64,000 bases of DNA from Chryseobacterium sp. LAM-KRS1 (GCF_013184525.1 NZ_JAAOIZ010000003.1:62001-126000); one strand, 5' to 3'. Positions 17,358-27,050 are shown, counted from the stretch's first letter. The notes: generated from the letters alone by a model not told the origin. A program made the numbers and translations.

Positions 17358-18014
17358 ATGCTGTCTACCTTGTCAAGAAAAATGCTGATGTGCCTCACAG
17401 GATTGTTTCTGAGTTTTTTCTTGCTGATCCATTTCCTGGGAAATCTTCAGCTGTTCCTGCCGCAGGAGCAGGCACATTTGCAATTCAATGCCTATTCTCA
17501 CTTCCTTTCGGGTAATATTGTAATCAAAATCGTTTCTTATGTCCTGTATGCAAGTATTATTCTTCACGCAGTAGATGGTTTAATCATCACTTTAAAAAAC
17601 AAAAAATCGGGTGGACGTTATTCTGCCGACAGACGCGGAAGAGCAAGCAAGTGGTATTCCCGGAATATGGGAATATTGGGAACTTTATTACTGATCTTTC
17701 TGGTGATCCATTTTCAGAACTTCTGGTATGTATATAAATTCGGTAGTCCGCCATTAGACAATAACGGGAATAAGGATCTTTATATACTGGTGGTGACGGT
17801 ATTTAAAGAATGGTGGTATGTGATCATTTATGTGATTTCCATGGCTGCCCTGTGCTATCATCTTATCCATGGGATCTATAGCGCAGTAAGAACATTGGGA
17901 CTTTATCATCCGAAGTTTGTCAAATGGTTTAAGACCATAGGAATTGCTTATTCAATCATTATCAGTATTGGATTTGCGCTCATGCCTGTTTATGTTTTCT
18001 TTACCGCTAATTAA
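17358..18014 (+). CDS. sdhC: Succinate dehydrogenase/fumarate reductase cytochrome b558 subunit
   Basis: 218 residues with five hydrophobic helices, matching the b558 single-anchor type used with SdhA/SdhB in Bacteroidota (no SdhD). Candidate heme ligands are His25, His70, His118 and His168, one per helix, the pattern of diheme anchors such as Wolinella FrdC. It passes electrons between the iron-sulfur subunit and menaquinone in the inner membrane. sdhA starts 11 bp downstream. A diheme anchor is compatible with either succinate oxidation or fumarate reduction. Confidence 0.92.
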   Translation: MLSTLSRKMLMCLTGLFLSFFLLIHFLGNLQLFLPQEQAHLQFNAYSHFLSGNIVIKIVSYVLYASIILHAVDGLIITLKNKKSGGRYSADRRGRASKWYSRNMGILGTLLLIFLVIHFQNFWYVYKFGSPPLDNNGNKDLYILVVTVFKEWWYVIIYVISMAALCYHLIHGIYSAVRTLGLYHPKFVKWFKTIGIAYSIIISIGFALMPVYVFFTAN

Positions 18015-18025
18015 AAATAAAACCG

Positions 18026-19942
18026 ATGAAGTTAGATTCTAAAATACCCCAGGGACCATTAGAACAAAAATGGGCTCAATATAAAAAAACGGCAAAACTC
18101 GTTAATCCTGCAAACCGTAAAAAGCTGGATGTTATCGTAGTAGGAACAGGACTGGCAGGAAGTTCCATAGCTGCATCTCTTGGAGAAATGGGCTATAATG
18201 TAAAATCATTCTGTTTTCAGGACAGTCCGAGAAGAGCCCACTCCGTAGCAGCTCAGGGAGGAGTAAATGCTGCTAAAAATTATAAAAATGATGGAGACAG
18301 CGTGTACAGAATGTTTGTGGACACTCTGAAAGGAGGAGATTTCAGAGCTCGTGAGGCCAATGTATACCGCATGGCTGAATGTTCGTTAAACCTTATTGAT
18401 CAGGCAGTAGCGCAGGGAGTTCCTTTTGGCAGGGAGTACGGAGGCTACCTCAACAACCGGTCTTTTGGCGGAGTACAGGTAAGCAGAACATTCTATGCCA
18501 GAGGTCAAACCGGTCAGCAATTGCTTCTGGGAGCATATCAGGCATTGATGAGGCAGGTGGGTAAAAATACGGTACAATTGTTTTCCAGACATGAAATGCT
18601 GGATCTTGTGCTCATTGATGGCAAGGCAAGAGGAGTTATTGTAAGAAATTTGGATACCGGTGAGATTGAACGGCATTCTGCTCATGCTGTTGTATTAGCC
18701 ACCGGCGGATATGGTAAAATTTATTACCTCTCCACATTGGCCATGGGATGTAATGGCTCAGCAATCTGGAGAGCCCATAAAAAAGGAGCTTTAATGGCTT
18801 CACCAAGTTGGATACAGGTTCACCCGACTTCATTGCCCCAATCCGGAGATTATCAATCTAAGCTGACCCTGATGTCCGAATCTCTCCGGAATGATGGAAG
18901 GATATGGGTTCCTTTAAAAGATAATGAAACCAGATCTCCAAATGATATTCCTGAGAATGAACGGGATTATTATCTGGAAAGGCGGTACCCTGCTTTTGGC
19001 AATCTGGCACCAAGGGATATTTCCTCCCGGGCTGCTAAAGAAAGAATTGATGCCGGATTCGGTATCGGACCTCTTAAAAATGCAGTATATCTTGATTTTT
19101 CCAAAGCAATTAAGGAACAGGGCAAAGAAAAAATTAAGGAAAAATATGGAAACCTGTTCGATATGTATTTAAAAATAACAGGATATGATGCTTATAAAGA
19201 ACCCATGATGATCTCTCCTTCTGCCCACTTTTCTATGGGCGGATTATGGGTAGATTATGAGCTCATGACAACCATTCCGGGGCTGTTTGCTCTGGGAGAA
19301 GCCAATTTTGCAGATCATGGAGCCAACAGACTGGGCGCCAATTCCCTTCTTCAGGCTTCCGTAGATGGCTATTTCATTGCTCCGTATACGATCGCAAATT
19401 ATCTTTCCAATGAAATCCATACCGGAAAAATATCAACCGATAACCTGGCATTTGAGAATGCAGAAAATGCCGTTAAGCAACAGATTGAACACCTTATCAA
19501 TATCAAAGGGAACAAAACCGTAGACTACTATCATAAAACCCTGGGCAAACTGCTTTATGATTATTGTGGATTAGCAAGAAATGAAGCAGGCCTGAAATAT
19601 GCCATTGAAGAAATAAAAAAACTGAAAGCAGAATTTTATCAAAACGTAAGAGTTTCCGGTGATGAAAACCACATGAATACAGAATTGGAAAAAGCCGGAC
19701 GTGTTGCAGATTATTTTGAAATCGGTGAACTGATGTGCTACGATGCCCTCACCCGAAACGAATCTTGTGGAGCCCATTTCCGCGAAGAATATCAGACTCC
19801 CGATGGAGAAGCCCTCAGAAATGATTCTGAATTTCAGTTTATTTCTGCCTGGGCATGGAAAGGTGAAAATCAGGAACCTGAATTAATTAAAGAACCGCTT
19901 GTATTTGAAGAAATACAGCCCACTGTAAGAAGTTATAAATAA
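18026..19942 (+). CDS. sdhA: Succinate dehydrogenase/fumarate reductase flavoprotein subunit
   Basis: 638 residues. The FAD-binding motif [19 protein letters not shown] is near residue 38. The His for covalent FAD lies in [17 protein letters not shown]. Active-site segments include [12 protein letters not shown] and [11 protein letters not shown], and the capping/FAD region [10 protein letters not shown] is followed by [16 protein letters not shown]. It interconverts succinate and fumarate on the cytosolic face of the membrane complex. It lies between sdhC and sdhB with 11-bp gaps. Length and motifs are normal for the Bacteroidota enzyme. Confidence 0.95.
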   Translation: MKLDSKIPQGPLEQKWAQYKKTAKLVNPANRKKLDVIVVGTGLAGSSIAASLGEMGYNVKSFCFQDSPRRAHSVAAQGGVNAAKNYKNDGDSVYRMFVDTLKGGDFRAREANVYRMAECSLNLIDQAVAQGVPFGREYGGYLNNRSFGGVQVSRTFYARGQTGQQLLLGAYQALMRQVGKNTVQLFSRHEMLDLVLIDGKARGVIVRNLDTGEIERHSAHAVVLATGGYGKIYYLSTLAMGCNGSAIWRAHKKGALMASPSWIQVHPTSLPQSGDYQSKLTLMSESLRNDGRIWVPLKDNETRSPNDIPENERDYYLERRYPAFGNLAPRDISSRAAKERIDAGFGIGPLKNAVYLDFSKAIKEQGKEKIKEKYGNLFDMYLKITGYDAYKEPMMISPSAHFSMGGLWVDYELMTTIPGLFALGEANFADHGANRLGANSLLQASVDGYFIAPYTIANYLSNEIHTGKISTDNLAFENAENAVKQQIEHLINIKGNKTVDYYHKTLGKLLYDYCGLARNEAGLKYAIEEIKKLKAEFYQNVRVSGDENHMNTELEKAGRVADYFEIGELMCYDALTRNESCGAHFREEYQTPDGEALRNDSEFQFISAWAWKGENQEPELIKEPLVFEEIQPTVRSYK

Positions 19943-19953
19943 AAAAAGAAATT

Positions 19954-20703
19954 ATGGATTTACATCTTAAAATATGGAGACAGAAAGACAGAAGCACGGA
20001 AGGAAAGCTCGTAAATTATGATTTAAAAGATCTCAATTCCCACATGTCTTTTCTCGAAATGCTCGATACACTTAATGAAAAGCTGATCGTAGAAGGAGAA
20101 GAACCGGTAGAATTCGATCATGACTGTCGCGAAGGTATTTGCGGGCAATGTGGAATCATGATCAATGGCCTGGCACACGGTCCCTTAGAAAACACGACCA
20201 CATGCCAGCTCCACCTGCGTTCTTTTAAAGACGGAGAAACTATTGTTATAGAACCTTTCCGGGCGGAAGCATTTCCGGTAAAAAGAGATTTAAAAGTTGA
20301 CCGCTCGGCTTTTGACAGAATTATTTCTTCGGGAGGTTTTGTTTCCGTGAATACGGGACAGGCTCCGGATGCCACGGCCATTGCAGTTACTCACCAGATT
20401 GCCGAAGAAGCTTTTGATTCCGCGGCCTGTATCGGATGCGGAGCTTGTGTAGCCACTTGTAAAAATGCGAGTGCAGCATTGTTTACCTCTGCAAAAATAA
20501 GCCATATGGTACTTCTTCCCCAGGGAAAAGAAGAAAGGAGCGAACGGGTGATTAAAATGGTTCAGCAGATGGATAAAGAATTATTCGGTCATTGCTCCAA
20601 TACAGAAGCTTGTGAAGTGGAATGCCCTCAGGGAATCTCAGTCCTCAATATTGCGCGTATGAACTATGAATACAGCAGGGCTTTATTTTTCAGAAAAAAG
20701 TAA
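19954..20703 (+). CDS. sdhB: Succinate dehydrogenase/fumarate reductase iron-sulfur subunit
   Basis: 249 residues. The [2Fe-2S] ligands are Cys58, Cys63, Cys66 and Cys84 (CREGICGQC, then TTTC). The [4Fe-4S] motif is [11 protein letters not shown], and the remaining cluster uses [12 protein letters not shown], giving the usual 2Fe/4Fe/3Fe chain. It carries electrons from the flavoprotein to cytochrome b. Last gene of the unit; a long imperfect hairpin follows. Confidence 0.95.
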   Translation: MDLHLKIWRQKDRSTEGKLVNYDLKDLNSHMSFLEMLDTLNEKLIVEGEEPVEFDHDCREGICGQCGIMINGLAHGPLENTTTCQLHLRSFKDGETIVIEPFRAEAFPVKRDLKVDRSAFDRIISSGGFVSVNTGQAPDATAIAVTHQIAEEAFDSAACIGCGACVATCKNASAALFTSAKISHMVLLPQGKEERSERVIKMVQQMDKELFGHCSNTEACEVECPQGISVLNIARMNYEYSRALFFRKK

Positions 20704-20708
20704 ATAAA

Positions 20709-20775
20709 AAAAGCAAAAGGACAAAAAGGTGAATTTTCTTTTTCGTTATTCTACCCTTTTGCCCTTTTACATCTT
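20709..20775. terminator. Long imperfect hairpin between sdhB and the convergent gene
   Basis: An A/G-rich arm (about 20711-20733) pairs with a C/T-rich arm (about 20752-20772) with few mismatches (AAAAGG.CAAAA.GGT), around a T-rich loop. It is a plausible shared terminator, less clean than others in the window. Confidence 0.5.
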
Positions 20776-20789
20776 ATGTTTTAACTTCC

Positions 20790-21803
20790 TTAGACTTCCT
20801 TATCAAAGTACAGCATATAGTACTTTCCTTTTTCATCCTGTCCCTGTTCCAGCATCTTCCGGTCACCATGAATGTAGATATGAAAATTTTTATCTAATTT
20901 GATAATGCTTTTAAAATGTCGTTGTGTCTTTTTTACAGCCGCCTCACTGATCGGAAATTCTTCAGCAATATTGATCTGCATATCCTGTTCGTAATCTGTT
21001 TTAAAGTTAACAAAACTCTCAATCACGTGTTCATCACCAAGTACCTCACTCGCAAAATCATCAAGCTTAAACTCTTCTTTTTCTTTAAAGAAATTGATGG
21101 ATTTATTCAGAAAGTCAGCCTGATCCGCTTTAGAAACCTCAAATTCCTGCGGAAGCTGCTTGGTAATATAATCCTTGTACACCATTAAAGCTTCCTGAGT
21201 ATGGAAATACTCATCATCACGCTGCTTTACTTTAAGAAAATCCTCAAACCAGTAATACATATCACCGTTCTTGTTATTATCCACTACAGATAAAACATAT
21301 CCGCTTTCTTTGTTATTATTATAGATCAAAGCTGCCTTATCAATTTTTGACAAGCCAATACCCTGATCTTTTTCAAGTCCAAAAGTTTCTTCCTGAGGGA
21401 ATATTTTTAAGAAAGATTCTCTTTTTTCAGTCTTAAAAATACCTATTTTATCCACTTTCTCATCGCCTTCCCTTTCATCTTCAAAGAAAACAATAAACAA
21501 TTCTCCTCCCTGCACTCTCGGATTTTCAGCAGCTTCAAAAAGGTGTTTGGCAATATTCTCCGATTCCCATAGAAATTTGGCCTTATCCTCAAAAATTTCT
21601 GTTACAGAACTGTAAACAGGATTATTGACAAGATAAGTATCACTGTAAAACTGGTACGTTTCTTCTGTTTTAAAAGAACCTAAAAAGTAATCTTCCAGCA
21701 TTTCTGCCATCCCTTCTTCCAACTGCAGCTCTTCCTGGGAAAGTGTTAAAGACTCACCGTTGATCTTATTTCCTACTCTGTGTACTATAATTTTTGAAAA
21801 CAT
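20790..21803 (-). CDS. Nucleoid-associated protein (NA37/YejK family)
   Basis: 337 residues with the family start (FSKIIVHRVGNKINGESLTLS), a central FIVFFEDE...DKIGIFKTEKRESFLKIF block and the C-terminal FKSIIKLDKNFHIYIHGDR segment. NA37/YejK proteins bind DNA and are counted as nucleoid-associated, although several have been linked to phage interactions. No domain beyond the family region is visible. Monocistronic, with a TATCTTTG box upstream. Confidence 0.8.
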   Translation of the reverse strand: MFSKIIVHRVGNKINGESLTLSQEELQLEEGMAEMLEDYFLGSFKTEETYQFYSDTYLVNNPVYSSVTEIFEDKAKFLWESENIAKHLFEAAENPRVQGGELFIVFFEDEREGDEKVDKIGIFKTEKRESFLKIFPQEETFGLEKDQGIGLSKIDKAALIYNNNKESGYVLSVVDNNKNGDMYYWFEDFLKVKQRDDEYFHTQEALMVYKDYITKQLPQEFEVSKADQADFLNKSINFFKEKEEFKLDDFASEVLGDEHVIESFVNFKTDYEQDMQINIAEEFPISEAAVKKTQRHFKSIIKLDKNFHIYIHGDRKMLEQGQDEKGKYYMLYFDKEV

Positions 21804-21832
21804 TTTTGATTTTTATGGATTGCAAAGATATT

Positions 21833-21840
21833 AATAATAT
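21833..21840 (-). promoter_or_regulatory. -7 box upstream of the nucleoid-associated protein gene
   Basis: TATCTTTG on the minus strand, 29 bp upstream of the ATG at 21803; matches TAnnTTTG. Confidence 0.55.
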
Positions 21841-22007
21841 CAAATACCGGACAGCATTTCATTCTGATAATAACCTTATCATTTTGAATGGTTTTCTGGC
21901 TGTATAAACATCAGCAATATTAGTTCAATAAATTGATATACAGCATATTAAAATAAAAACATTTTCAAAGGAACACATTTGGCATCACCATTCTCAAAAC
22001 ATAAAAA

Positions 22008-22172
22008 ATGGACTTAAAAACCTTAAACAGAATAGACCGGCTGCGAAGATTAAAAAGCAGAGGACCGAAAACCCCGAAATGGATGAAGCCTTATCACTTG
22101 CTATTCATAGCATTTCTTGTACTCTTTATTTTCGGAGGATTTATTAGATTTTTAGAACAAAACCATTATTAA
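22008..22172 (+). CDS. 54-residue single-pass membrane protein
   Basis: ATG 22008 to TAA 22170-22172. The protein has a strongly basic N-terminus (RIDRLRRLKSRGPKTPKWMK), then one hydrophobic helix (YHLLFIAFLVLFIFGGFIRF) and a short tail. By the positive-inside rule the N-terminus is cytosolic. It lies 6 bp upstream of the 118-residue helical protein, suggesting co-translation. Function unknown; too small for confident homology by eye. Confidence 0.6.
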   Translation: MDLKTLNRIDRLRRLKSRGPKTPKWMKPYHLLFIAFLVLFIFGGFIRFLEQNHY

Positions 22173-22178
22173 ATAAAT

Positions 22179-22535
22179 ATGAATTACTTACAGGCCGTTC
22201 AGGAAATTACAGAAGTTATTCCTGATATACAGTACGAGTTGGATGAGCACAAAACACAAAGTTCTTATTATGCCATGAGCACTTTTACAGATCATATCAA
22301 GCGAATGATTCGTCAAAATGAAAGGACACTCCTTTTTAAAAGTTTAAAAAAGATGAGTAACATCTATAAAAACGGAGATGCTATGCTTAAGAATGCTATA
22401 GAATGTACTTTTATTTATTCCCTCGATAATGTCACTATCCTTTGTAATGAAGAATACCGGAAAGCAATATTTAGCCACATGTCCAGGGATTTGCAAAAAA
22501 TATATGCCAAGCAGATTTACAATCATGGCATATAG
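22179..22535 (+). CDS. Small helical protein of unknown function, paralogue 1
   Basis: 118 residues, predicted all-helical and soluble. Its second half (IYKNGDAMLKNAIECTF..., ending SRDLQKIYAKQ) aligns with IYRNADTYVKDIIENLF... and VNFQEIYLEQ in the gene at 22857, so the two are paralogues in tandem. Each is preceded by a tiny membrane-protein gene. I do not recognise the family with confidence; similar short helical proteins occur in Chryseobacterium. Regulatory or immunity-like roles are possible but unsupported. Confidence 0.55.
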   Translation: MNYLQAVQEITEVIPDIQYELDEHKTQSSYYAMSTFTDHIKRMIRQNERTLLFKSLKKMSNIYKNGDAMLKNAIECTFIYSLDNVTILCNEEYRKAIFSHMSRDLQKIYAKQIYNHGI

Positions 22536-22671
22536 TGACAGCATTTATCATCAGAAAAAGAATCCTTTTGTCACTTTAAGGAGATTTTCCGTGGAAAACG
22601 GTTGATAAAAACCGGCCATCTTATTTTTTTATTACATTTTTCAGGTATTTCATTACACAATTATCATCACT

Positions 22672-22803
22672 ATGAAGACAAAAATCAGAAAACAATTCGA
22701 CTGGAAACAGTGGAAAGAAGCGAATTCCAGACACAATATCGAAATATTGGCAACTCATATTGCTTTAATAATCGGAGTATTTATTGTTGCATCATACTTA
22801 TAA
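22672..22803 (+). CDS. 43-residue single-pass membrane protein
   Basis: ATG 22672 to TAA 22801-22803. A charged N-terminus (KTKIRKQFDWKQWKEANSR) is followed by one hydrophobic helix (LATHIALIIGVFIVASYL) at the extreme C-terminus, a tail-anchor layout. It occupies the same relative place before helical paralogue 2 as the 54-residue protein does before paralogue 1. Function unknown. Confidence 0.5.
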   Translation: MKTKIRKQFDWKQWKEANSRHNIEILATHIALIIGVFIVASYL

Positions 22804-22856
22804 GTTTGGTATAATTTTGGCGGCAATAAAAGTGTTTGAAAAATAAAATATTATTT

Positions 22857-23255
22857 ATGATGAACGAGCCAATGCAAACTATTAATGAAGAGACAGCTGT
22901 AGAGTATTTAAAATTTTTCTATCCCACTCTTAGAAGTGAAATTACTCAATTATCAATGCAAAAAAATTTCGCCGGTATTATTCAATCCACGGTAAATTAC
23001 TTGAAGAACCTCTTACGGGAATCCAAGATTAATATTATCGGCCATCATATCAAATTGATGGAAGGAATTTACCGTAATGCGGATACTTATGTTAAAGATA
23101 TTATCGAAAATCTTTTCGTAAGATCATTTGAAAGCTTTAAAAAGCATACCAAAATACAACACTGGAATGCGATCTTTCAGTATATGCCGGTTAATTTCCA
23201 GGAAATTTACCTGGAACAGCAGAAAAAAGATCAGATATTTTTTGGTAAAAAATAA
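22857..23255 (+). CDS. Small helical protein of unknown function, paralogue 2
   Basis: The frame could start at a TTG (22836), but ATG 22857 or 22860 is preferred; 132 residues from 22857. It is helical, with the C-terminal half matching the 118-residue neighbour (IYRNADTYVKDIIENLFVRS, then NAIFQYMPVNFQEIYLEQ). It ends the tandem array; a very strong hairpin follows 5 bp after the stop. No catalytic motif, signal peptide or membrane segment. Confidence 0.55.
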   Translation: MMNEPMQTINEETAVEYLKFFYPTLRSEITQLSMQKNFAGIIQSTVNYLKNLLRESKINIIGHHIKLMEGIYRNADTYVKDIIENLFVRSFESFKKHTKIQHWNAIFQYMPVNFQEIYLEQQKKDQIFFGKK

Positions 23256-23260
23256 ATAGC

Positions 23261-23296
23261 AAAATGCCCCGGAATCTTTCGATTCCGGGGCATTTT
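23261..23296. terminator. Strong bidirectional terminator
   Basis: AAAATGCCCCGGAATC, TTTC loop, then the perfect complement GATTCCGGGGCATTTT. It serves the helical-protein array and the convergent thioredoxin gene. Confidence 0.93.
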
Positions 23297-23317
23297 TATT
23301 GGATGATATCAATCTCT

Positions 23318-23839
23318 TTATTGATCTTTTTTCTTCACGAAAACTTTTTGAATGGTTTCAAGTTCTTGTCTGTTCAATTTTGTAGTTTTTTCAAGTTTCG
23401 CTAAAAAAACATCTACTTCCTCCGGAGTTGCTGGGGATCCCAGATTTTCGCCTTTGTCATTAAAAGAATCTGTAAGAACCTCACCTTTAGAATTCAATAC
23501 CAACCAAAAAGGAAGGCCTGCATTCTCACCTTTATATTGATTCATCATTGCTTCGCCTCCGGGATTTTCAAGAACTTTCTTTTCTCCTCTTTCCTGAACA
23601 TCCACATAGGCCGTAACATAGTTTTTATCAAACAAAGGCTTTGTTTCCGGAAGATTCATATTCTTTTCCATCAGTTTACACCATTGGCACCATGACGCAT
23701 GGAATACAAGAAGTACATTTTTATTTTCCTTTTTAGCATCTGTAAGAGCTTTGTTAAGGACTACATCTGCTTTTTCCTGCGCAAATCCCAACTGAAATAA
23801 AAGTACAGTAAACACCAGGATTATTTTAGAATATTTCAT
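23318..23839 (-). CDS. Periplasmic thioredoxin-fold protein
   Basis: 173 residues with a signal peptide (ending QLGFAQ) and a thioredoxin fold: VLLVFHASWCQWCKLMEKN places the CxxC redox pair near residues 51-54, and GLPFWLVLNSKGEV supplies the cis-Pro strand. The family (thioredoxin_7/DUF255-like) reduces disulfides or supports cytochrome or envelope protein folding. The CQWC pair is complete, so it should be redox-active. Neighbours give no specific partner. Confidence 0.85.
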   Translation of the reverse strand: MKYSKIILVFTVLLFQLGFAQEKADVVLNKALTDAKKENKNVLLVFHASWCQWCKLMEKNMNLPETKPLFDKNYVTAYVDVQERGEKKVLENPGGEAMMNQYKGENAGLPFWLVLNSKGEVLTDSFNDKGENLGSPATPEEVDVFLAKLEKTTKLNRQELETIQKVFVKKKDQ

Positions 23840-23960
23840 TTCAATATTTTTTAAGTTAATACAACACGAATTTAGGTAATTTATCAGGAATTTATAATAA
23901 TAAAATATAAAATTAAAAAACTGCTGGTTTTCCGTCTGGTATCTATATATATTTACACTA

Positions 23961-25070
23961 TTATTTTAACACTGTTTCATCCACGGCAATACGTCGGAAG
24001 ACAATCAAAGGTTCTTTTTTCCTTACAATGTCCAATGTGTTCTGAACTAAAAAAGTGAGCAGTATATAAAAGAGAATCAGGATTGAGACAAATGCAATTC
24101 CATGCTGTCTGTATCCAAAAATCCCTTTTCCCCATGAAATCAATATCCATTGTATCATATACATGGAGGTGAGGTTTTTACTGCAATATTTTAAAACTTT
24201 CATACATGTATTTTCCTTTGCTTTACTTGTCAGTCTGAAAATAGCCCAAAGGAATATCAGCGTCCATCCTGCAAAATAAATTACACCTCCAGGCCCCATA
24301 TGATAAAAACCATTGTAGTGATAATTCCCATACATAAAAACCAAAGGAGCACCTAAGGCAATAAATATAAGCCCGACGTAGAGCATATTTTTAAACAATT
24401 GCGGCCCGTTATAATTCAGCTGCTGAAACCATTTCCCAAAAAACATCCCGATAATAATAAAAGACATCCATGGAAAAACAGGAAAGTACACATAAGCAGG
24501 AAAATTATTATTAAAAAGAAGATCCAGAATATAGTTAACGACAGGAAAATTAATATGAATACCGCTTACTTCTCTTGATACAAGAGCCGCCAAAAGACCT
24601 ATCGCAAGGATACCATATTTATTCTTCACATATTTCCTGATAAATCCTACAAAAAGGAGAGACATTCCTGCCAGTTGCAAGATATCCCCCAGCAGTGCCA
24701 GATATAGATATTGCTGCTCTATCGGACCATGCCATCCATATTTTTCGATAAAATGTGCAGGAGCAAAACCTAAAATTACGGGAACAATGAACTTCATAAA
24801 ATTCATAAAAAAAGCTGCTAATAAAAGTAAACCTCCCCGTTTGATGGCACTTGTTAAACTTTGATGGCTGGAAGTCATGAATGTGATTCCCATACAAATC
24901 AGAAAAATAGAAGTCCCTCTTCCTAAAAAGACAATAAAACTTCCAATTGCCGTATCTGATTGTGATTTCACATTGGCAAATATGAGTAAGGTATGAATGA
25001 TAATCATCCCTATTACACTCATTCCTTTTATCAGGTCCAATGTTAAGATTCTTTTGTTGAGTTGTTCCAT
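23961..25070 (-). CDS. Multipass membrane protein, heparan-alpha-glucosaminide acetyltransferase-like (DUF1624)
   Basis: 369 residues with about 10 hydrophobic helices. The N-terminus RILTLDLIKGMSVIGMIIIHT matches the start shared by DUF1624/HGSNAT and acyltransferase-3-like proteins (LDxxRGxxxxxMxxxH), with His at the end of helix 1 as the usual candidate acetyl carrier. The interior YVYFPVFPWMSFIIIGMFFGKW is also typical. Likely transfers acetyl or acyl groups to a sugar across the inner membrane; substrate unknown. Single gene. Confidence 0.72.
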   Translation of the reverse strand: MEQLNKRILTLDLIKGMSVIGMIIIHTLLIFANVKSQSDTAIGSFIVFLGRGTSIFLICMGITFMTSSHQSLTSAIKRGGLLLLAAFFMNFMKFIVPVILGFAPAHFIEKYGWHGPIEQQYLYLALLGDILQLAGMSLLFVGFIRKYVKNKYGILAIGLLAALVSREVSGIHINFPVVNYILDLLFNNNFPAYVYFPVFPWMSFIIIGMFFGKWFQQLNYNGPQLFKNMLYVGLIFIALGAPLVFMYGNYHYNGFYHMGPGGVIYFAGWTLIFLWAIFRLTSKAKENTCMKVLKYCSKNLTSMYMIQWILISWGKGIFGYRQHGIAFVSILILFYILLTFLVQNTLDIVRKKEPLIVFRRIAVDETVLK

Positions 25071-25323
25071 AGTTTTGTTTTAATTCAATATATATAGTTG
25101 ATAATCAAACTGTTTTAGTTTTTTAAAATTTAATTTTTATTAATTCTAAATAAAAACAAATATACTTATTTAAAACAAATAATCAAGTTCCATGATCAAT
25201 TTCATCGGTATTTTATCCAACGGTTTATTAATATTATTTCCCGCTTATTTTTTACTTTAACTTTTTTGTAATTTAGATGAATGCATTTCCGGGCTCATGC
25301 TCTTACATTAGAGAACAAACAAA

Positions 25324-26112
25324 ATGATTGATATAAAAAAATACTCAGATCAAAAGGGACACCCTGAACCAAGGCGCGTCATTAGGTATACGCTGTTCTG
25401 GTGCAAGAGCGGGCATGCTGAAATTCTGATTGACGAGCATTTCTTTATTCTGGAAGCCAATCAAACCGTAACCATTACTTCAGGACAATTTCATCAGTTA
25501 AAATCTGTTGAAGGCGAATTAACGGCTCTTGAATTCACGCTTGATTTTTTCAGTAAAAGCGACAGCGATATAGAGCTCATTTTCCATAACGGGTTGTTCT
25601 GCCATTTCGGTATGAATGAAAAGATCACGATACACCGTCCGGACTTCTTTACAGAAACACTTAAACAGATTGAAGATGAAATTAATGAAAAGCCTTATCA
25701 ATATCTCATTTCTACCCATTCATTGGTTGAATTATTGTTAATAGAAATCAATCGCAGTAAAATTGCAAATGGTGATGAGATCTGGAAACCTGATGCTTTA
25801 TTTTTAAAGTTTCTGGAACATGTCCGCCATAATTTTTCGCAGAATTATCCGGTATCCTATTTTGCCGATACTCTGGGGACTACAGAAGCAAAGCTCAATG
25901 AGGTCTCTAAATTGCACACCAATAAAACAGCACTGAACGTCATCTACAGTCTCATTATTTCTGAATCTAAAAGATTATTGCTCTACGAAAAGCTTACAGT
26001 TAAGGAGATCGCTTATCAGTTGGGATTCAATGATCCTTTTTACTTTTCAAACTTCTTTAAAAAGCATACTTCCTTATCTCCCAAGGATTATCAAAAGGCA
26101 GTGAAAAACTAA
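25324..26112 (+). CDS. AraC-family transcriptional regulator
   Basis: 262 residues. An N-terminal cupin-like sensor (WCKSGHAEILIDEHFFILEA, then SGQFHQLKSVEG) is followed by a C-terminal pair of helix-turn-helices (SYFADTLGTTEAKLNEVSK, and VKEIAYQLGFNDPFYFSNFFKKH), the standard AraC/XylS layout. The DoxX gene starts 85 bp downstream on the same strand, so it may control the DoxX-cupin pair. Inducer unknown. Confidence 0.9.
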   Translation: MIDIKKYSDQKGHPEPRRVIRYTLFWCKSGHAEILIDEHFFILEANQTVTITSGQFHQLKSVEGELTALEFTLDFFSKSDSDIELIFHNGLFCHFGMNEKITIHRPDFFTETLKQIEDEINEKPYQYLISTHSLVELLLIEINRSKIANGDEIWKPDALFLKFLEHVRHNFSQNYPVSYFADTLGTTEAKLNEVSKLHTNKTALNVIYSLIISESKRLLLYEKLTVKEIAYQLGFNDPFYFSNFFKKHTSLSPKDYQKAVKN

Positions 26113-26197
26113 ATCTTATATGTTTTTCCCAGGATTGTCTATTCTTTAGCTACCCGTCATTCGCGAAATTTGTACTTATAATTCAACCAATAAAATA

Positions 26198-26623
26198 ATG
26201 AGTATGAAAGCGAGACAGGACATAGCTGTTTTTCTGTTAAGAATAGCCCTTGCTACCGGATTTTTATCCGCTACTGCCAGCAGATTGGGACTTTGGGGAA
26301 ACCGGTCTTCGGGATGGATAAATTTTGTAAACTATACCGCAGAAACCAATTCATTCTTACCCCGGTCATTAGCACCATTCATTGCAACGGCATCAACTAT
26401 TATAGAGTTGTCGCTCGGTATTTTATTATTGGTGGGATACCAAATCCATAAAGCAGCTTTATTTGCATCATTCCTCACCTTATTATTTGCTTTAGCAATG
26501 TCTTTTTCTTTTGGACTTAAAGAGCCTTTGGATTATTCAGTATTTGCATTCAGTGCCGGAGCATTTTTACTCAGTACTTTTCCACATTATAAGTGGACCA
26601 TTGAAGATCTTTTGAATCAATAA
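26198..26623 (+). CDS. DoxX-family membrane protein
   Basis: 141 residues with four hydrophobic helices in the DoxX pattern: AVFLLRIALATGFLSATASR, FIATASTIIELSLGILLLVG, LFASFLTLLFALAMSF and YSVFAFSAGAFLLS. DoxX proteins are inner-membrane components sometimes tied to quinone or sulfur redox and oxidative-stress complexes. It is 19 bp upstream of a cupin gene and follows an AraC regulator, so the three form a small stress-type module. Unlike the DoxX-type frame at 363-750, this one is intact. Confidence 0.85.
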   Translation: MSMKARQDIAVFLLRIALATGFLSATASRLGLWGNRSSGWINFVNYTAETNSFLPRSLAPFIATASTIIELSLGILLLVGYQIHKAALFASFLTLLFALAMSFSFGLKEPLDYSVFAFSAGAFLLSTFPHYKWTIEDLLNQ

Positions 26624-26642
26624 CAATTAAAAATAAATTACA

Positions 26643-26996
26643 ATGAACACTAACATTCACTATTACATCGTAAAAACAGAACAAAAAGAATGGCAACCTT
26701 TAATTGAAAAAGGCATTCACTATGAAGGCATCTTCGTTAAATCTCTGAAATTTGATCCTGAAAAGAACAGATCAACCACAATTCTTTTAAAATTTGAACC
26801 GGGAGCAAGCTACCCTTATCACAATCATCCGGCAGGAGAAGAATTGTTTATTATGGAAGGAGATGCCATTATTGCCGGAGCGCGTCTGGAAAAAGGAGAT
26901 TATTTGTATACGCCTCCTAACTTTAAACACTCTGTAAAATCAGAAAACGGATGTCTGATCTTCTTTATGATCCCTGAAGAGGTTGAAATTCTTTAA
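26643..26996 (+). CDS. Cupin-domain protein (ChrR-like)
   Basis: 117 residues forming one cupin barrel. The metal-binding motif 1 is YPYHNHPAGEELFIMEG (two His and a Glu), and motif 2 ends in YTPPNFKHSV (His). This resembles ChrR/quercetinase-like small cupins that bind Zn, Fe or Mn. It is downstream of DoxX in the same unit. A role in redox sensing or small-molecule oxidation is possible; the fold is secure. Confidence 0.85.
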   Translation: MNTNIHYYIVKTEQKEWQPLIEKGIHYEGIFVKSLKFDPEKNRSTTILLKFEPGASYPYHNHPAGEELFIMEGDAIIAGARLEKGDYLYTPPNFKHSVKSENGCLIFFMIPEEVEIL

Positions 26997-27021
26997 AAGA
27001 CAACTCCTTTATTTATAAAAA

Positions 27022-27050
27022 ACCGCAGTAAAAAAATCTTTTACTGCGGT
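27022..27050. terminator. Bidirectional terminator
   Basis: ACCGCAGTAAAA, short A-rich loop, TTTTACTGCGGT (perfect 12-bp arms). Lies between the cupin gene and the convergent dnaK. Confidence 0.88.

Noticed and set aside
22554..22671. Possible terminator in the gap between the two helical-protein units
   Set aside because: Only a 5-bp stem (CGGTT with AACCG) with the T-run several bases away; too weak to call.
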